This document shows positions 17,376-27,071 of a stretch of DNA of 64,000 nucleotides, one piece after another (positions within the stretch are counted from its first letter, which is position 1; each line of letters opens with the position of its first letter). The notes under the pieces are model-generated. The model did no database searches. It saw only the letters and a list, made by a program, of their open reading frames with translations, and was not told the origin of the DNA. Location of the stretch: positions 1,798,001-1,862,000 of the forward strand of contig NZ_CP068564.1 in the NCBI RefSeq assembly GCF_016767175.1, in the 5' to 3' direction. The translations under genes and the position numbers were made by a program. The DNA comes from Keratinibaculum paraultunense (GTDB lineage: Bacteria > Bacillota > Clostridia > Tissierellales > Tepidimicrobiaceae).

Positions 17376-18348
17376 TTATAATATTTAAAATTTCTTCCTC
17401 AACAGTCTTTACATCAGGTACATAACTCTTTATCAATCTACAATCTCCTTGGATAGTATATTTCCCTAAAGCAGCTGGTATAAGGATACTATCTCCTTTC
17501 TTAAAGCCAACTTTTCCTTCATTATAATAAATTATTCCTTCTCCTTCTACCGCTGTAAGTATATAAAACCTATCTTCATCACTTTTTTCCATAACATTTT
17601 TAAATATATCATAAACTTCTAAAGAAAAATGTTCACTTAAACAATAATAAATCTTATTATAGCCATCTTTTTCTACTAATAAACCTTCCCTTCTCTTACC
17701 CTCATAATCAAATCTAATAACATCTAATGCTTTTTCTATATGGGTTTTTCTACCTCTACCATAATCATATACTCTGTAAGTGGTGTCACTATTTTGCTGA
17801 ATTTCAGCTACAATCATTCCTGGTCCCATAGTATGAATAAGTCCACTTTTTAAATAAAATACATCCCCTTTTTTCACATTTATTTTATTCATATATTTTT
17901 CTACAGTTCCATCCTTTATGGCTTTTTTAAACTCCTCTTTGCTACACCCATTGGTTCCTAATATTATATACGCATCTTCTTTTGCCTCTACTATATACCA
18001 AGCTTCTGTTTTTCCTAATTCCCCATTTTCATATTTTTTTGCATATTCATCATCAGGATGAACCTGAACTGATAACCTGTCCCCTGGACTTAAAAGCTTA
18101 ATCAACAATGGGAATTTCCTCCCAACCAATTTATTACCTAAAAGTAGTTCCTGTTTTTGTTCAATTAACTCATCCAGTCTCTTGCCCTTGTATTTCCCAT
18201 TTGCCACAATACTCACTGCCTTTTCATGACAAGCTACATCCCAGCTCTCACCTATTCCCCCTTGAGGAATATTGTCTCTAATAGCAGATAAAGCCTGACT
18301 CCCCCATACTTTCTCAAAATATATATTTTCAAATTTTAGTGGATACAT
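17371..18348 (-). CDS. manA: Mannose-6-phosphate isomerase, class I
   Basis: 325 aa, the short Firmicute form. Zinc and active-site motifs are visible: LIKLLSPGDRLSVQVHPDDE near residue 85, GKTEAWYI, and KSGLIHTMGPGMIVAEIQQN near residue 167, followed by SDTTYRVYDYGR. It converts mannose 6-phosphate to fructose 6-phosphate. Start ATG 18348 follows an AGGAGG site. It lies 100 bp after the alpha-mannosidase gene, behind a hairpin. It therefore completes the pathway: uptake by PTS, hydrolysis, isomerisation, entry into glycolysis. Confidence 0.93.
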   Translation of the reverse strand: MYPLKFENIYFEKVWGSQALSAIRDNIPQGGIGESWDVACHEKAVSIVANGKYKGKRLDELIEQKQELLLGNKLVGRKFPLLIKLLSPGDRLSVQVHPDDEYAKKYENGELGKTEAWYIVEAKEDAYIILGTNGCSKEEFKKAIKDGTVEKYMNKINVKKGDVFYLKSGLIHTMGPGMIVAEIQQNSDTTYRVYDYGRGRKTHIEKALDVIRFDYEGKRREGLLVEKDGYNKIYYCLSEHFSLEVYDIFKNVMEKSDEDRFYILTAVEGEGIIYYNEGKVGFKKGDSILIPAALGKYTIQGDCRLIKSYVPDVKTVEEEILNIIR

Positions 18349-18394
18349 AATTAGCCTCCTTTTGTGTTTCTATAATATACATACTTTATGAGAA

Positions 18395-18425
18395 AAAAGA
18401 GCTAATCCTAAAGACTAGCTCTTTT
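18395..18425 (-). terminator. Hairpin between alpha-mannosidase and manA
   Basis: AAAAGAGCTA (18395-18404) pairs with TAGCTCTTTT (18416-18425). It probably ends or attenuates the PTS/mannosidase transcript before manA. Confidence 0.7.
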
Positions 18426-18448
18426 AATATACTTTTAATATAATAATA

Positions 18449-21079
18449 TTATCTCTTTAAACAAATCTTTAATGTAATAATTTCATTGGGATTCATAGAT
18501 TTAATTACCATATTCCTATCATAAATAATTTTTCCTTCTTTTTCTAACTCTTTTTCACTAAAATCTACAATGGATACATCTTCTACATAATCATTATTTA
18601 GGTAAACATTAATATCATATACTGGTTCATTAGAAGAATTAAAAATCCTTAATATCAAATCATCACTATCTTCACACTTTTTTATAGCACTAGTCCCTAT
18701 TAATGAATTATCTATTTTAATTAGATAAAATTCATCTGCTAAAATTGATTTTTCTTTTTCCCTATCTCCTTCTACTGCAAACATTCCATAATTATAATCT
18801 TCAGCTATATTATGAACTGACTGGTCTACTTTATGAGGTAAAATTGCATATTCCATTTCATACTTGCCAATCATATTGCTATCAGGAGTAGGTATATGAA
18901 GTCCTGATCTTCTTCCAGGTCTATTCACTAAATCTCTTTTACCCATATAATCAATTCCAGAAAGAAGAGTTAAAGCAATAGTAGGTTCACTGCCATTTAA
19001 TATTTCATATTGAGGAAGCCCCTTATTTAATACTGCAAAACCTATTTTATCATCCATTACATCTACAAATTTTTGTTGAGGATAAATTGGATAATATTTT
19101 TCTTGCCAATTTTCATCTATCCAATCTTCATATCCTTCAAACATGTTATTTCTTTTTAGTACACCAAATTGCTGATCTGAAATATGAGTTTTTGTATTTA
19201 ATCTAGTAGGGAATAAAGCTCGTATTCTATGATTGTATACTCTATTATCAATTTTAGTACTTATATCTATTCGCTTTGAACCCTTTGTTAATATTATTTC
19301 ATGACTTACCCTACAGGATTCTAATTCATCAGATCTTTTTTCTTGGTTTGTAAATTTAGGCCAATTAAATTTTAAGTTAACTCTTATCTTTCCATATATG
19401 GGTCCATTTGATATTACCTCTAAACTTTCAAAATTTCCTGCAGTTGAATAATAAATTCTATCATTTACTGGTGGAGAATAATCATATTCATCTCCTCCAT
19501 TACCTCTTTCTTCAATAAGCAACAGTTCTTCAAAAGTTTCATTAGTTTCTTTATCAGTTACAACTAAAGTTCCCTTTTCTGTTACTTTAACTATAATATA
19601 TTCATTTTCTAATCTTAAATCATCATATATTATTGGATCCTTTAGTAAAGTATTTTTTATATCTTCTCTAATATAATAGGTTCTAAAACCAATGCCATCT
19701 AACTCAGCTTCAAATGCAATTTTCAATTTATACATCTTTTGTTCCTTGTTTTTCCCAGCAAAATGACTCTCTATTGCATAGTCATTTAAATTAACCACTT
19801 CTTCTTCAATTATTTGATATGGTATATTGTTGCCATTGTTATCTATTAGCCCAAATCTATTAGTATTAAAAAGGATATCTGCAAACACAATGCTTTTTCT
19901 AGGAGTTAGTAGGGTATTAAATACAACCAAAGGTTTGGCATCTTCCATTTTGTATTCAATATTTTTTACTATATTTTCTATAGCATCTTCTAACATAGGT
20001 TGACCTAATTGCAAGGCTTTCATATACCTTACTTCCATTTCTTTATGAGTAGCATCTGTACATACATTCCCAATAGAATCATGAGCTTGATTTTGTATAA
20101 TGTACTTCCATCCTCTATTTATCAAACTATTATCATAATGATAACCTAAAATATGAGATAAAGAACATATGGGTTCTAGATATTTTTCATAATATGCCTC
20201 AGTTTGATGATTTAATTTTTTTATATCCAATCTTGTACCTGCAATACTCATGTGAACTCTCATATGTTTACCTTTTCTAAATTCTCCAGACAATATAGGG
20301 ATATTGTTACAAGTTTTTCTTACTTCTTTCACATAATCTTCTAAATTAGAAATAAAAAACTCATCTTCTGGATAATCCCTGTTCAAAGATTCGACTATTT
20401 CTGGTAAATCTGGTTTTGCAGGTCTTTGATCGTATCCACATAATAAAAGTATTTCATCAGTGTCTGTTATGCTTTTTTGTTTACAAATATTTTCTTTGAC
20501 AACTTTATCATTTCTTTCTCCAGACAAAGTTAACCATTTTGCATTTTCATAACCTAATGGCAAATAATGAGCCATTACTTTTGAACCATCAGGTGCTTTC
20601 CACCAAAATTCCCTACTATTTGTATCTTCATCGCTAATTCCTCTCCAAATAACCACATCAGTGATATTAAAACCTCTAAGAATTTGAGGGATCTGAGCTG
20701 ACTGACCAAAAGAATCAGGCAAATATCCTATTTTCATAGATCCTCCAAATTCATTAGCTATACTCATTCCAATTAGTATATTTCTAATTAGTGCTTCTCC
20801 ACTTGGAATGAATTCATCTGGTTGAATATACCATGGCCCAACTATTATTCGCCCTTTTTCAATTAATTTTTTTAATCTGTCTCTATTTTCAGATCTAACT
20901 TCTAAATAATCCTCTATAACACTAGTTTGCCCATCTAACATAAAGGATTTATATTCTTCTCTTTTTTCTAAAAGCTCTATTAAATTATCCATCATTTGAA
21001 CTAGTCTAACTAAATACTGTTCAAAAGTTTTATGCCACTCTCTGTCCCAATGAGTATGGGATACAACATGAAATCTCAT
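18449..21079 (-). CDS. mngB: GH38 alpha-mannosidase (MngB-like)
   Basis: 876 aa, matching the length of bacterial GH38 enzymes. The N-terminal catalytic domain begins MRFHVVSHTHWDREW, with the zinc-binding HxH..D. The nucleophile motif GYLPDSFGQSAQIP follows near residue 179, then RGISDEDTNSREFWW. An all-helical middle and large beta-sandwich C-terminal domains follow. In relatives such as MngB it hydrolyses the phosphorylated product of the PTS, for instance 6-phosphomannosyl-glycerate, in the cytoplasm. Position right after a fructose/mannosyl-glycerate type PTS supports this class, but the exact mannoside is not known. The gene symbol is tentative. Confidence 0.9.
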   Translation of the reverse strand: MRFHVVSHTHWDREWHKTFEQYLVRLVQMMDNLIELLEKREEYKSFMLDGQTSVIEDYLEVRSENRDRLKKLIEKGRIIVGPWYIQPDEFIPSGEALIRNILIGMSIANEFGGSMKIGYLPDSFGQSAQIPQILRGFNITDVVIWRGISDEDTNSREFWWKAPDGSKVMAHYLPLGYENAKWLTLSGERNDKVVKENICKQKSITDTDEILLLCGYDQRPAKPDLPEIVESLNRDYPEDEFFISNLEDYVKEVRKTCNNIPILSGEFRKGKHMRVHMSIAGTRLDIKKLNHQTEAYYEKYLEPICSLSHILGYHYDNSLINRGWKYIIQNQAHDSIGNVCTDATHKEMEVRYMKALQLGQPMLEDAIENIVKNIEYKMEDAKPLVVFNTLLTPRKSIVFADILFNTNRFGLIDNNGNNIPYQIIEEEVVNLNDYAIESHFAGKNKEQKMYKLKIAFEAELDGIGFRTYYIREDIKNTLLKDPIIYDDLRLENEYIIVKVTEKGTLVVTDKETNETFEELLLIEERGNGGDEYDYSPPVNDRIYYSTAGNFESLEVISNGPIYGKIRVNLKFNWPKFTNQEKRSDELESCRVSHEIILTKGSKRIDISTKIDNRVYNHRIRALFPTRLNTKTHISDQQFGVLKRNNMFEGYEDWIDENWQEKYYPIYPQQKFVDVMDDKIGFAVLNKGLPQYEILNGSEPTIALTLLSGIDYMGKRDLVNRPGRRSGLHIPTPDSNMIGKYEMEYAILPHKVDQSVHNIAEDYNYGMFAVEGDREKEKSILADEFYLIKIDNSLIGTSAIKKCEDSDDLILRIFNSSNEPVYDINVYLNNDYVEDVSIVDFSEKELEKEGKIIYDRNMVIKSMNPNEIITLKICLKR

Positions 21080-21104
21080 ATGCGACTCTCCTTTTATTCT
21101 AAGA

Positions 21105-22115
21105 CTAAACTAAATTAAATCCTTCATCTTCTCCATCTATTACATCTTCTTCTTTTCTAAACGTAATTACTAATATAGCTGTTACTAAAACTCCTACAGC
21201 AAAACCTATTAACCATCTAATTGGATGAGTCATAAAAGGTAATCCCCAAATTCCTATAGCACATGGAATTGAAGATTTTGCTCCAAGAGCCAATACTAAT
21301 GCTCCACCAATACCAGAACCTATCATTATGGAAGGTATAACTTTTATTGGAGTAGCTACCGCATAGGGTATTGCTCCTTCACTAATTCCTAGGGAACCCA
21401 TTATAGCAGCTGGTAGTGCATTCATCTTTTCAGCTTTTGAAAATTTATTTGGTGCTAAAATTGTAGCTAATGCAAGTCCTATTGGAGCTGTCATAATTCC
21501 TACCCAACAAGCAGCCATAGGTTCATAAATATTCTCAGCTAATGTTGCATAACAAAATGATAGTACAATCTTGTTTACTGGACCACCCATATCAAATGCC
21601 ATCAATGCACCTATTATAAATCCTAAAATTGCTAAACTGCCTCCTTGCAATGATTTTAGCCAAGTTTCTAGACTAACTGTAAGCGGTGCCAAAGGTATGG
21701 AAACTAAATAAACAAATAAAGTTGTTAAACCTACACCTAATACTGGGATAATCATAATAGGTTTTATAACAGCAGCTACATCAGGAACAGGTATTTTCTT
21801 TAGTTGATTAACAAGCCATCCTGCAAAAAATCCTGCAAATATTCCTCCTAAATATCCAATGCCTAGTTCTCTAGCTGCTAAGCCACCAACCAACCCAACA
21901 ACAATTCCTGGTTTATCAGCTATTGAATAAGCTATAAAACCTGCTATTAATGGAACCATTAAACTTAATGCCCATACTCCAACCTTTACAAAGGCAGATG
22001 CTACTGTACCTTCTTCTCCCATTATTACACCAATGGAAAGTAATATTCCTCCTGCAACAACTGCAGGAATCATATAAGAAACTCCTGTCATTAAATGTCT
22101 TTTTATTTTATCCAT
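21105..22115 (-). CDS. PTS EIIC, fructose / mannosyl-glycerate family
   Basis: 336 aa, about nine membrane helices, starting MDKIKRHLMTGVSYMIPAVV, the usual N-terminus of fructose-family EIIC. Motifs include GGLAARELGIGYLGGIFAGF and DMGGPVNKIV, and GSLGISEGAIPYAVATP near the substrate site. EIIA and EIIB are separate genes just upstream rather than fused. It transports a mannose-containing sugar and passes it phosphorylated to the cytoplasmic mannosidase. The last helix resembles the tail in the remnant at 17121-17375, but that copy is from a different EIIC. Confidence 0.92.
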   Translation of the reverse strand: MDKIKRHLMTGVSYMIPAVVAGGILLSIGVIMGEEGTVASAFVKVGVWALSLMVPLIAGFIAYSIADKPGIVVGLVGGLAARELGIGYLGGIFAGFFAGWLVNQLKKIPVPDVAAVIKPIMIIPVLGVGLTTLFVYLVSIPLAPLTVSLETWLKSLQGGSLAILGFIIGALMAFDMGGPVNKIVLSFCYATLAENIYEPMAACWVGIMTAPIGLALATILAPNKFSKAEKMNALPAAIMGSLGISEGAIPYAVATPIKVIPSIMIGSGIGGALVLALGAKSSIPCAIGIWGLPFMTHPIRWLIGFAVGVLVTAILVITFRKEEDVIDGEDEGFNLV

Positions 22116-22129
22116 GGTAAAACCTCCTT

Positions 22130-22447
22130 TTATTTATTTACTTTAAATGCTTCAATAGCTTTTTTTATAACATCTTGACCATCTTTAACTGCAGCAGCTA
22201 CTGAAGTTTCATAACAAAATAATGATTCAAATCTTTCTGATTTATCTACTTTTGTATCAGCAGCAAATATTACTAAATCTGCATTTTCAATATCCTTATC
22301 TGTAATTTCATTTTCGATGCCCATTGCCCCTTGAGTCTCAACTTTTATTTCATGTCCCATTGCCTTTGCTGCTTTTTGCAATGATCTTTTGGCTATAAAA
22401 GTATGAGCTACTCCAGCTGGGCAAGATGTAATTGCTAATATTTTCAT
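22130..22447 (-). CDS. PTS EIIB, fructose family
   Basis: 105 aa. The phosphorylated cysteine is C9 in ITSCPAGVAHT, the hallmark of fructose-type EIIB. The second conserved block is IFAADTKVDKSERF. It receives phosphate from EIIA and gives it to the incoming sugar at EIIC. It is 14 bp upstream of EIIC and 13 bp downstream of EIIA. Confidence 0.94.
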   Translation of the reverse strand: MKILAITSCPAGVAHTFIAKRSLQKAAKAMGHEIKVETQGAMGIENEITDKDIENADLVIFAADTKVDKSERFESLFCYETSVAAAVKDGQDVIKKAIEAFKVNK

Positions 22448-22460
22448 ATTATCCTCCCTC

Positions 22461-22949
22461 CTAGTTGTTTTTTGTCATTTCAATATTTATACCTTCATTA
22501 ATTAAATCAATAATTTCTTCATTGCTTTTCGCATTATATAGCTTTTTGACAATATCATCATTCATTAACATACTTGCAATGCTTGACAATATTTTTAAAT
22601 GAATATTATTAGAATCTTTGCTATTCACTGCTAATAAAAATACAAGTTTAACAGGTTTTCCATCTAAGGAATCCCATTCCACTTCCTCTTTTAGTCTTCC
22701 TATAGCAACAGAAGTCTTACACACTGTATCTGATTTTCCATGGGGAATGGCTATGCCTTCACCTATTCCAGTAGTGCCTATGCTTTCCCTCTCTAATACT
22801 GACTTCATATACTCATCTAAATCCAATATTCTTCCTTCTGTTTTCATCATATTTGCTAATTTCTCTATTACTTCTTCTTTTGTTTCAGCACATAAATTCA
22901 AGTCAATCAAGTTTTTATTTATTAATTCATTTGCATTCACTACAATCAC
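22461..22949 (-). CDS. PTS EIIA, fructose/mannitol family
   Basis: 162 aa. The phosphorylated histidine is H70 in EGIAIPHGKSD, with flanking GTTGIGEG typical of EIIA-Fru. Takes phosphate from HPr. The gene overlaps the end of the regulator gene by 4 bp, so the two are translated together. Confidence 0.93.
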   Translation of the reverse strand: MIVVNANELINKNLIDLNLCAETKEEVIEKLANMMKTEGRILDLDEYMKSVLERESIGTTGIGEGIAIPHGKSDTVCKTSVAIGRLKEEVEWDSLDGKPVKLVFLLAVNSKDSNNIHLKILSSIASMLMNDDIVKKLYNAKSNEEIIDLINEGINIEMTKNN

Positions 22950-24958
22950 TCCACTTCTACTAAAAATTTAACAATTTTTTCCTTGCTTTTTATTGATTTT
23001 AATTTATTTATTTTTTCCTTGTCATCTATAATTTCATATATATGATCAAATATTTCATCTAAAACTTCTCCTCTTTTATTTTCAATAGCCAACATAAAAA
23101 CTATGTCCACCTTGTTCCCATCCCAATCAATAGGTTCTTTTAAAATACATAGGGCAATTTTTGATTCAATCACATATCCAGGAAAAGCATGAGGAATAGC
23201 TATATTCCCATAAGATGTTGGAGATACTTTTTCTCTATCCATAACAGATTTATAGTATCCATCTTTTACATATCCATTTTCATGTAAGCTTTTTACCATG
23301 TGTTTTATAACTTCTTCCTTTGATTTAAAATCCATATCTGGAAATATTAATCTTTTATCAATTAATTTTTTAAATTCTCCAGATTTAATATTCAGTTTAT
23401 CTTCATCATTTAAGCTGACTTTATTTATATGCATTTTTATTTTTTCAATATCATTGGGCCCTAAAAAAGGATTTACCAAAATAGTTGGTAATTCATAATT
23501 TATTAATGGTATAGTGGTAATAATCATATTGGGCTTTTTCTCCTTTAAAACTCTTTTTAAATCTATAACAGATACAATATCTACAATATCTAAATCTGGG
23601 AATATTCTTCTTAATTTTGATGCTAATAATTGAGAACTACCTAAACCACTACCACATACTAAAATAACCTTTAATTTTTCAAAATCCTTTTGATAGTATC
23701 TTTCCCTTGCTGCTCCAAAATGCATAGCTATATATGCTATTTCATCTTCATTCATTTCCAAATCATATTCATCTTTAATCACATCACATGCATATAATGC
23801 TGCTTCAAAATCAATAGGATATAATTTTTTTATTTCCTCTAAAAAAGGATTTTTTATTGGCAAATTATATAGCAATCGATTAATAGCTGAATGAATGTGC
23901 AATAGTAATCCCATTAACAATTGTCTATCATAGGATAACTCAATGTTTAAAATCTCTGAAGCTTTGTCAATCATCATCTTACAAGTATAAAACAATCTAT
24001 TATCAATATTTAATTTAATTAAATCATCTAAATTATTTTCATCTAATAGATTTTGTTGCACTTTACCGCCTAGTATGTGCATAGTAATATATGCTGCCTC
24101 TGCTTCTGGAAATATTATATTGAACTCTTGCTCTAAATCTTTTATAATTTCCTTAGCCAATTTATATTCTGGTTTGTCTTTTAATGCATCTATGGTTTCT
24201 TGAAAAAGCTTAATCTCCTTCTTAGCATTTATTCGTGTAATTGCAATAGCAATATGAATTATCAATGCAGTGAAAGCGCTGTCAGAAAACCTATATGGAA
24301 GCTTTCTTTCAATTTTTCTAATGGAACGTTCAATGATATTTAAATCAATTGAACTAAAAAAATCCTTTGCTTCTTTGCTTATATAGTAATCTACATGCCC
24401 ATTATAATCTTCGATAACTTCTAACCATTCACTTTTAGTTATTGTTTTAGACAATAAACTTGCAATAGCAGATCTCATGTTTTTTTCACTACCACAAACT
24501 TTTAAACCTTTATTTGGTTTTCTTATAAGCTTTAATCCTTCAGTATTCAACCATTGTTCTATAAAAGTTAAATCCCTATTTATGGTACTTTTACTTACAT
24601 ATATTTCATCTGCTAAATCTTGAATTGTAATATAATCATTTAAATCCAATAGACGCATCAAAATATAGTTTTGCCTTTCCTCAGGAGTATTGGGTAAATA
24701 ATAACTGTTTGTATTCACTAAATCATAAAGTTTCATTTTAATATCATTATCAACTTCCAGTAATATTCCTACATTTGGCTTTCTAATTAATTTACCTCCA
24801 TGAGAAGCTAGCCAATGTTCTAATAGATCTAAATCATTTGAAATAGTTTTATTTGATACTCCGACTATTTTCTCCAACTTACCTATAGTTATTGGCTCAT
24901 TTGAGTCCAATAACACTTTTAAAATATATTTACATCTTGAAGAAATAGTTCTTTCCAC
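22946..24958 (-). CDS. PRD-containing transcriptional activator with EIIB and EIIA domains (BglG/MtlR/LicR type)
   Basis: 670 aa. Domains in order: two N-terminal winged helix-turn-helix units (residues 5-60, GVSNKTISNDLDLLEHWL; 88-140, YVSKSTINRDLTFIEQWL); two PTS regulation domains (about 190-400, with histidine patches AYITMHILGG and AYIAMHFGAA); a GatB-like EIIB (KVILVCGSGLGSSQ); and a C-terminal EIIA (NIAIPHAFPG). Such proteins activate their operon when the cognate PTS is busy with substrate. It is the first gene of the mannoside operon, with the EIIA start overlapping its stop. Confidence 0.92.
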   Translation of the reverse strand: MERTISSRCKYILKVLLDSNEPITIGKLEKIVGVSNKTISNDLDLLEHWLASHGGKLIRKPNVGILLEVDNDIKMKLYDLVNTNSYYLPNTPEERQNYILMRLLDLNDYITIQDLADEIYVSKSTINRDLTFIEQWLNTEGLKLIRKPNKGLKVCGSEKNMRSAIASLLSKTITKSEWLEVIEDYNGHVDYYISKEAKDFFSSIDLNIIERSIRKIERKLPYRFSDSAFTALIIHIAIAITRINAKKEIKLFQETIDALKDKPEYKLAKEIIKDLEQEFNIIFPEAEAAYITMHILGGKVQQNLLDENNLDDLIKLNIDNRLFYTCKMMIDKASEILNIELSYDRQLLMGLLLHIHSAINRLLYNLPIKNPFLEEIKKLYPIDFEAALYACDVIKDEYDLEMNEDEIAYIAMHFGAARERYYQKDFEKLKVILVCGSGLGSSQLLASKLRRIFPDLDIVDIVSVIDLKRVLKEKKPNMIITTIPLINYELPTILVNPFLGPNDIEKIKMHINKVSLNDEDKLNIKSGEFKKLIDKRLIFPDMDFKSKEEVIKHMVKSLHENGYVKDGYYKSVMDREKVSPTSYGNIAIPHAFPGYVIESKIALCILKEPIDWDGNKVDIVFMLAIENKRGEVLDEIFDHIYEIIDDKEKINKLKSIKSKEKIVKFLVEVE

Positions 24959-25102
24959 AGTATCACCTTCTTCTTAAGACAATTATAGCACTATTAGTAT
25001 GATCTAATATTCTAATAAAATTCATCATTAATTCATGTAGTTTGATATTAATTATTGGCAAGATAAAAAATATAATTAGTCAATATAAGTAAAAATATAT
25101 AA

Positions 25103-25145
25103 ATAGAACCAGTAGATTTTATAATAACAAATCTACTGGTTCTAT
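25103..25145 (-). terminator. Terminator after the HEMNH protein gene
   Basis: ATAGAACCAGTAGATTT (25103-25119) pairs with the complementary arm ending at 25145, about 10-base loop. It lies 49 bp past the stop of the gene at 25194 and isolates the mannoside operon. Confidence 0.8.
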
Positions 25146-25193
25146 AAAATTATTTATTAATCTATAATTAACTCTCAGAATACAATGTTTATT

Positions 25194-26042
25194 TTATAAA
25201 GTAATAGCTTTATATTTTTCCCAAATACATTCTGATGGCATAATAGTTAGTTTAGCGAAATCATAACCTATATCTACTAAACGCTTAATAATTTCCATAC
25301 CAACATAATACCCACTTAAATAGTGCTTATTCTCATTATCTGATTCTGACCATGTGAAATACTCTTTCATTTTATCCTGAGTCAATATTGAGCCAAACTC
25401 TCCTGTAATTTCATCTATAAGTAAATCGGCATCATCAATAAGTCTACTCACCTCTTTACTTGGCAAATTTAATGAGTTTGAGATTGTCTCTACTGTATAC
25501 TCCATATTATATAAAGCAATAGGACAAAAAGAACCTAATCCTTCCGTAATTGTCCTTTCCATAAAATCAAACATATTAATTCCCTTTATTGTGTGGGCTC
25601 TCACCATGTGATTCATTTCATGTGGAATAAAATACCTTAAAAACGATTGGTCTATTACCCTATCCAAACCAATATAAATAAAAGGTCGTCCTTTTGGATT
25701 AGGGCTAGAAAAACCTCCAATATTACCTAATTCTAAACCAAGATATATATCAAAATGTTCCTTAAAGTTTAATAAAGAAGCTACTTCTTCTGCTAAATTA
25801 ATAATTTTTTGGACTATATCATTTTCATAATTATTTTCTGCAATTTTAAGACTCTTTTGAAAATCTCTAGAATCAATCATAGGTTTAAGATTCTCCAGTT
25901 GTGTCATATATAAGCCCTTCAAAATTCCATTAAACAGTTCTGAATATTTCATAGTATATCGCTTATATGCTTCAAAAGAACCTAATTCTCTAGATTCTTT
26001 ACACAAAATTTTAAAGTCATCTATCATATGTATAATCTTCAT
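25194..26042 (-). CDS. DUF2268-like predicted zinc metalloprotease
   Basis: 282 aa from ATG 26042. The open frame reaches 26144, but AAAGGGGGA lies just before this ATG, and the extra N-terminus looks like translated leader. The motif FIPHEMNHMVRAH fits HExxH zinc proteases, and a glutamate follows in ITEGLGSF, as in the DUF2268/YjaZ type. No signal peptide or membrane helix after start correction, so it is cytoplasmic or released another way. Function unknown. A 16-bp palindrome at 26125-26140 lies upstream and may be an operator. Confidence 0.75.
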   Translation of the reverse strand: MKIIHMIDDFKILCKESRELGSFEAYKRYTMKYSELFNGILKGLYMTQLENLKPMIDSRDFQKSLKIAENNYENDIVQKIINLAEEVASLLNFKEHFDIYLGLELGNIGGFSSPNPKGRPFIYIGLDRVIDQSFLRYFIPHEMNHMVRAHTIKGINMFDFMERTITEGLGSFCPIALYNMEYTVETISNSLNLPSKEVSRLIDDADLLIDEITGEFGSILTQDKMKEYFTWSESDNENKHYLSGYYVGMEIIKRLVDIGYDFAKLTIMPSECIWEKYKAITL

Positions 26043-26124
26043 AAAATCCCCCTTTTCTTTGATTGGAAATTTGCCCCCTAGATATAGACATCCAACAGCA
26101 TTCCAAATAAAATATATAATAAAT

Positions 26125-26140
26125 TGATACAATTGTATCA
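26125..26140. promoter_or_regulatory. Perfect 16-bp palindrome, possible operator
   Basis: TGATACAATTGTATCA is fully self-complementary and sits about 83 bp before the start of the metalloprotease-like gene. No gene for a dedicated repressor is adjacent. Confidence 0.35.
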
Positions 26141-26186
26141 TCATTTATTAAAAAATCAATTATATTTAAAAATTTATTTATTATAT

Positions 26187-27011
26187 TCAACCACTAGGGC
26201 TTATACTTCCTTTACTTACCATTATAGTAATAACCTTTCCTTCAAACTTAGAAGGAATATTTAACATATAATATCCATCTTTATTACTATAAGTATGGTT
26301 AATATATTCAAATTTTTCTTCTTCATCAGTACAAAAAGCCTCAACAATTGCTCCTTCTACAAATCCATTTTTACCATTTTTGTATATTTGTCCGTGTATA
26401 ATTACATCATCAATCTTTCTTACACCTATATCTTTTCTAATCCATATATAGCCTTTTTTATATTGAGGAGGATAAAATTGAGGGAAAGGTTTTTTATAAA
26501 ATTCATCACATATATAGTCTTTAAATTCTAAACATGGATCAAATTCTGGGAAATACTCTAAATAGGGAATAAGTATTTGAACTTTTTTAACAATACTTAT
26601 TGTTATACATGTCTCAAAGGAGAAGTATGATTCATTCTCTATTGTTGTTATATCTCCTAATACATATGACCTTGTATCAATTTCTAATTTAAATTGTAAC
26701 TCCTCGTATTTTCCATCTATTATCACTATATTTTGTTTAATATTTGGAGAAACACCTTTATAGATTGTTCCATCTTTAGATCTTGCTTCAAATGGAATTT
26801 TTATTTCAAACATTACATTTTTATAATTAGGATCATCATCAATATCATAAATCCTTAATGTTCCATCTACAATAAAACCTTGTTTAAATCTAATTTTTTC
26901 TATATTATTTAGTGGAATTTCTATATCTAAAACATTTGCTTTATTGCTACATTGATAAAAAACCCTGTCACAATCAATGCACAAAGACCTAGTTCCCCTT
27001 TCCAACACCAT
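26187..27011 (-). CDS. Protein of unknown function with C-terminal transthyretin-like (carboxypeptidase regulatory-like) domain
   Basis: 274 aa, no signal peptide. Residues 1-150 are beta-rich with a cysteine-bearing start (SLCIDCDRVFYQCS). They loosely resemble the DUF3794/SPOCS fold of spore coat and morphogenesis proteins, but I am not sure. Residues about 200-270 are a transthyretin-like beta-sandwich (VIIHGQIYKNGK, GAIVEAFCTD, YSNKDGYYMLNIPS). The next gene upstream, at 27072, carries the same domain, so the two probably work together or arose by duplication. Start ATG 27011, with a GAGAGAGGAAA site. The cellular role is unknown. Confidence 0.65.
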   Translation of the reverse strand: MVLERGTRSLCIDCDRVFYQCSNKANVLDIEIPLNNIEKIRFKQGFIVDGTLRIYDIDDDPNYKNVMFEIKIPFEARSKDGTIYKGVSPNIKQNIVIIDGKYEELQFKLEIDTRSYVLGDITTIENESYFSFETCITISIVKKVQILIPYLEYFPEFDPCLEFKDYICDEFYKKPFPQFYPPQYKKGYIWIRKDIGVRKIDDVIIHGQIYKNGKNGFVEGAIVEAFCTDEEEKFEYINHTYSNKDGYYMLNIPSKFEGKVITIMVSKGSISPSG

Positions 27012-27071
27012 ATTTTCCTCTCTCCCTTTATATAATACAGGGGGCGTTTGCCCCCTGTTAATTACAATTTT

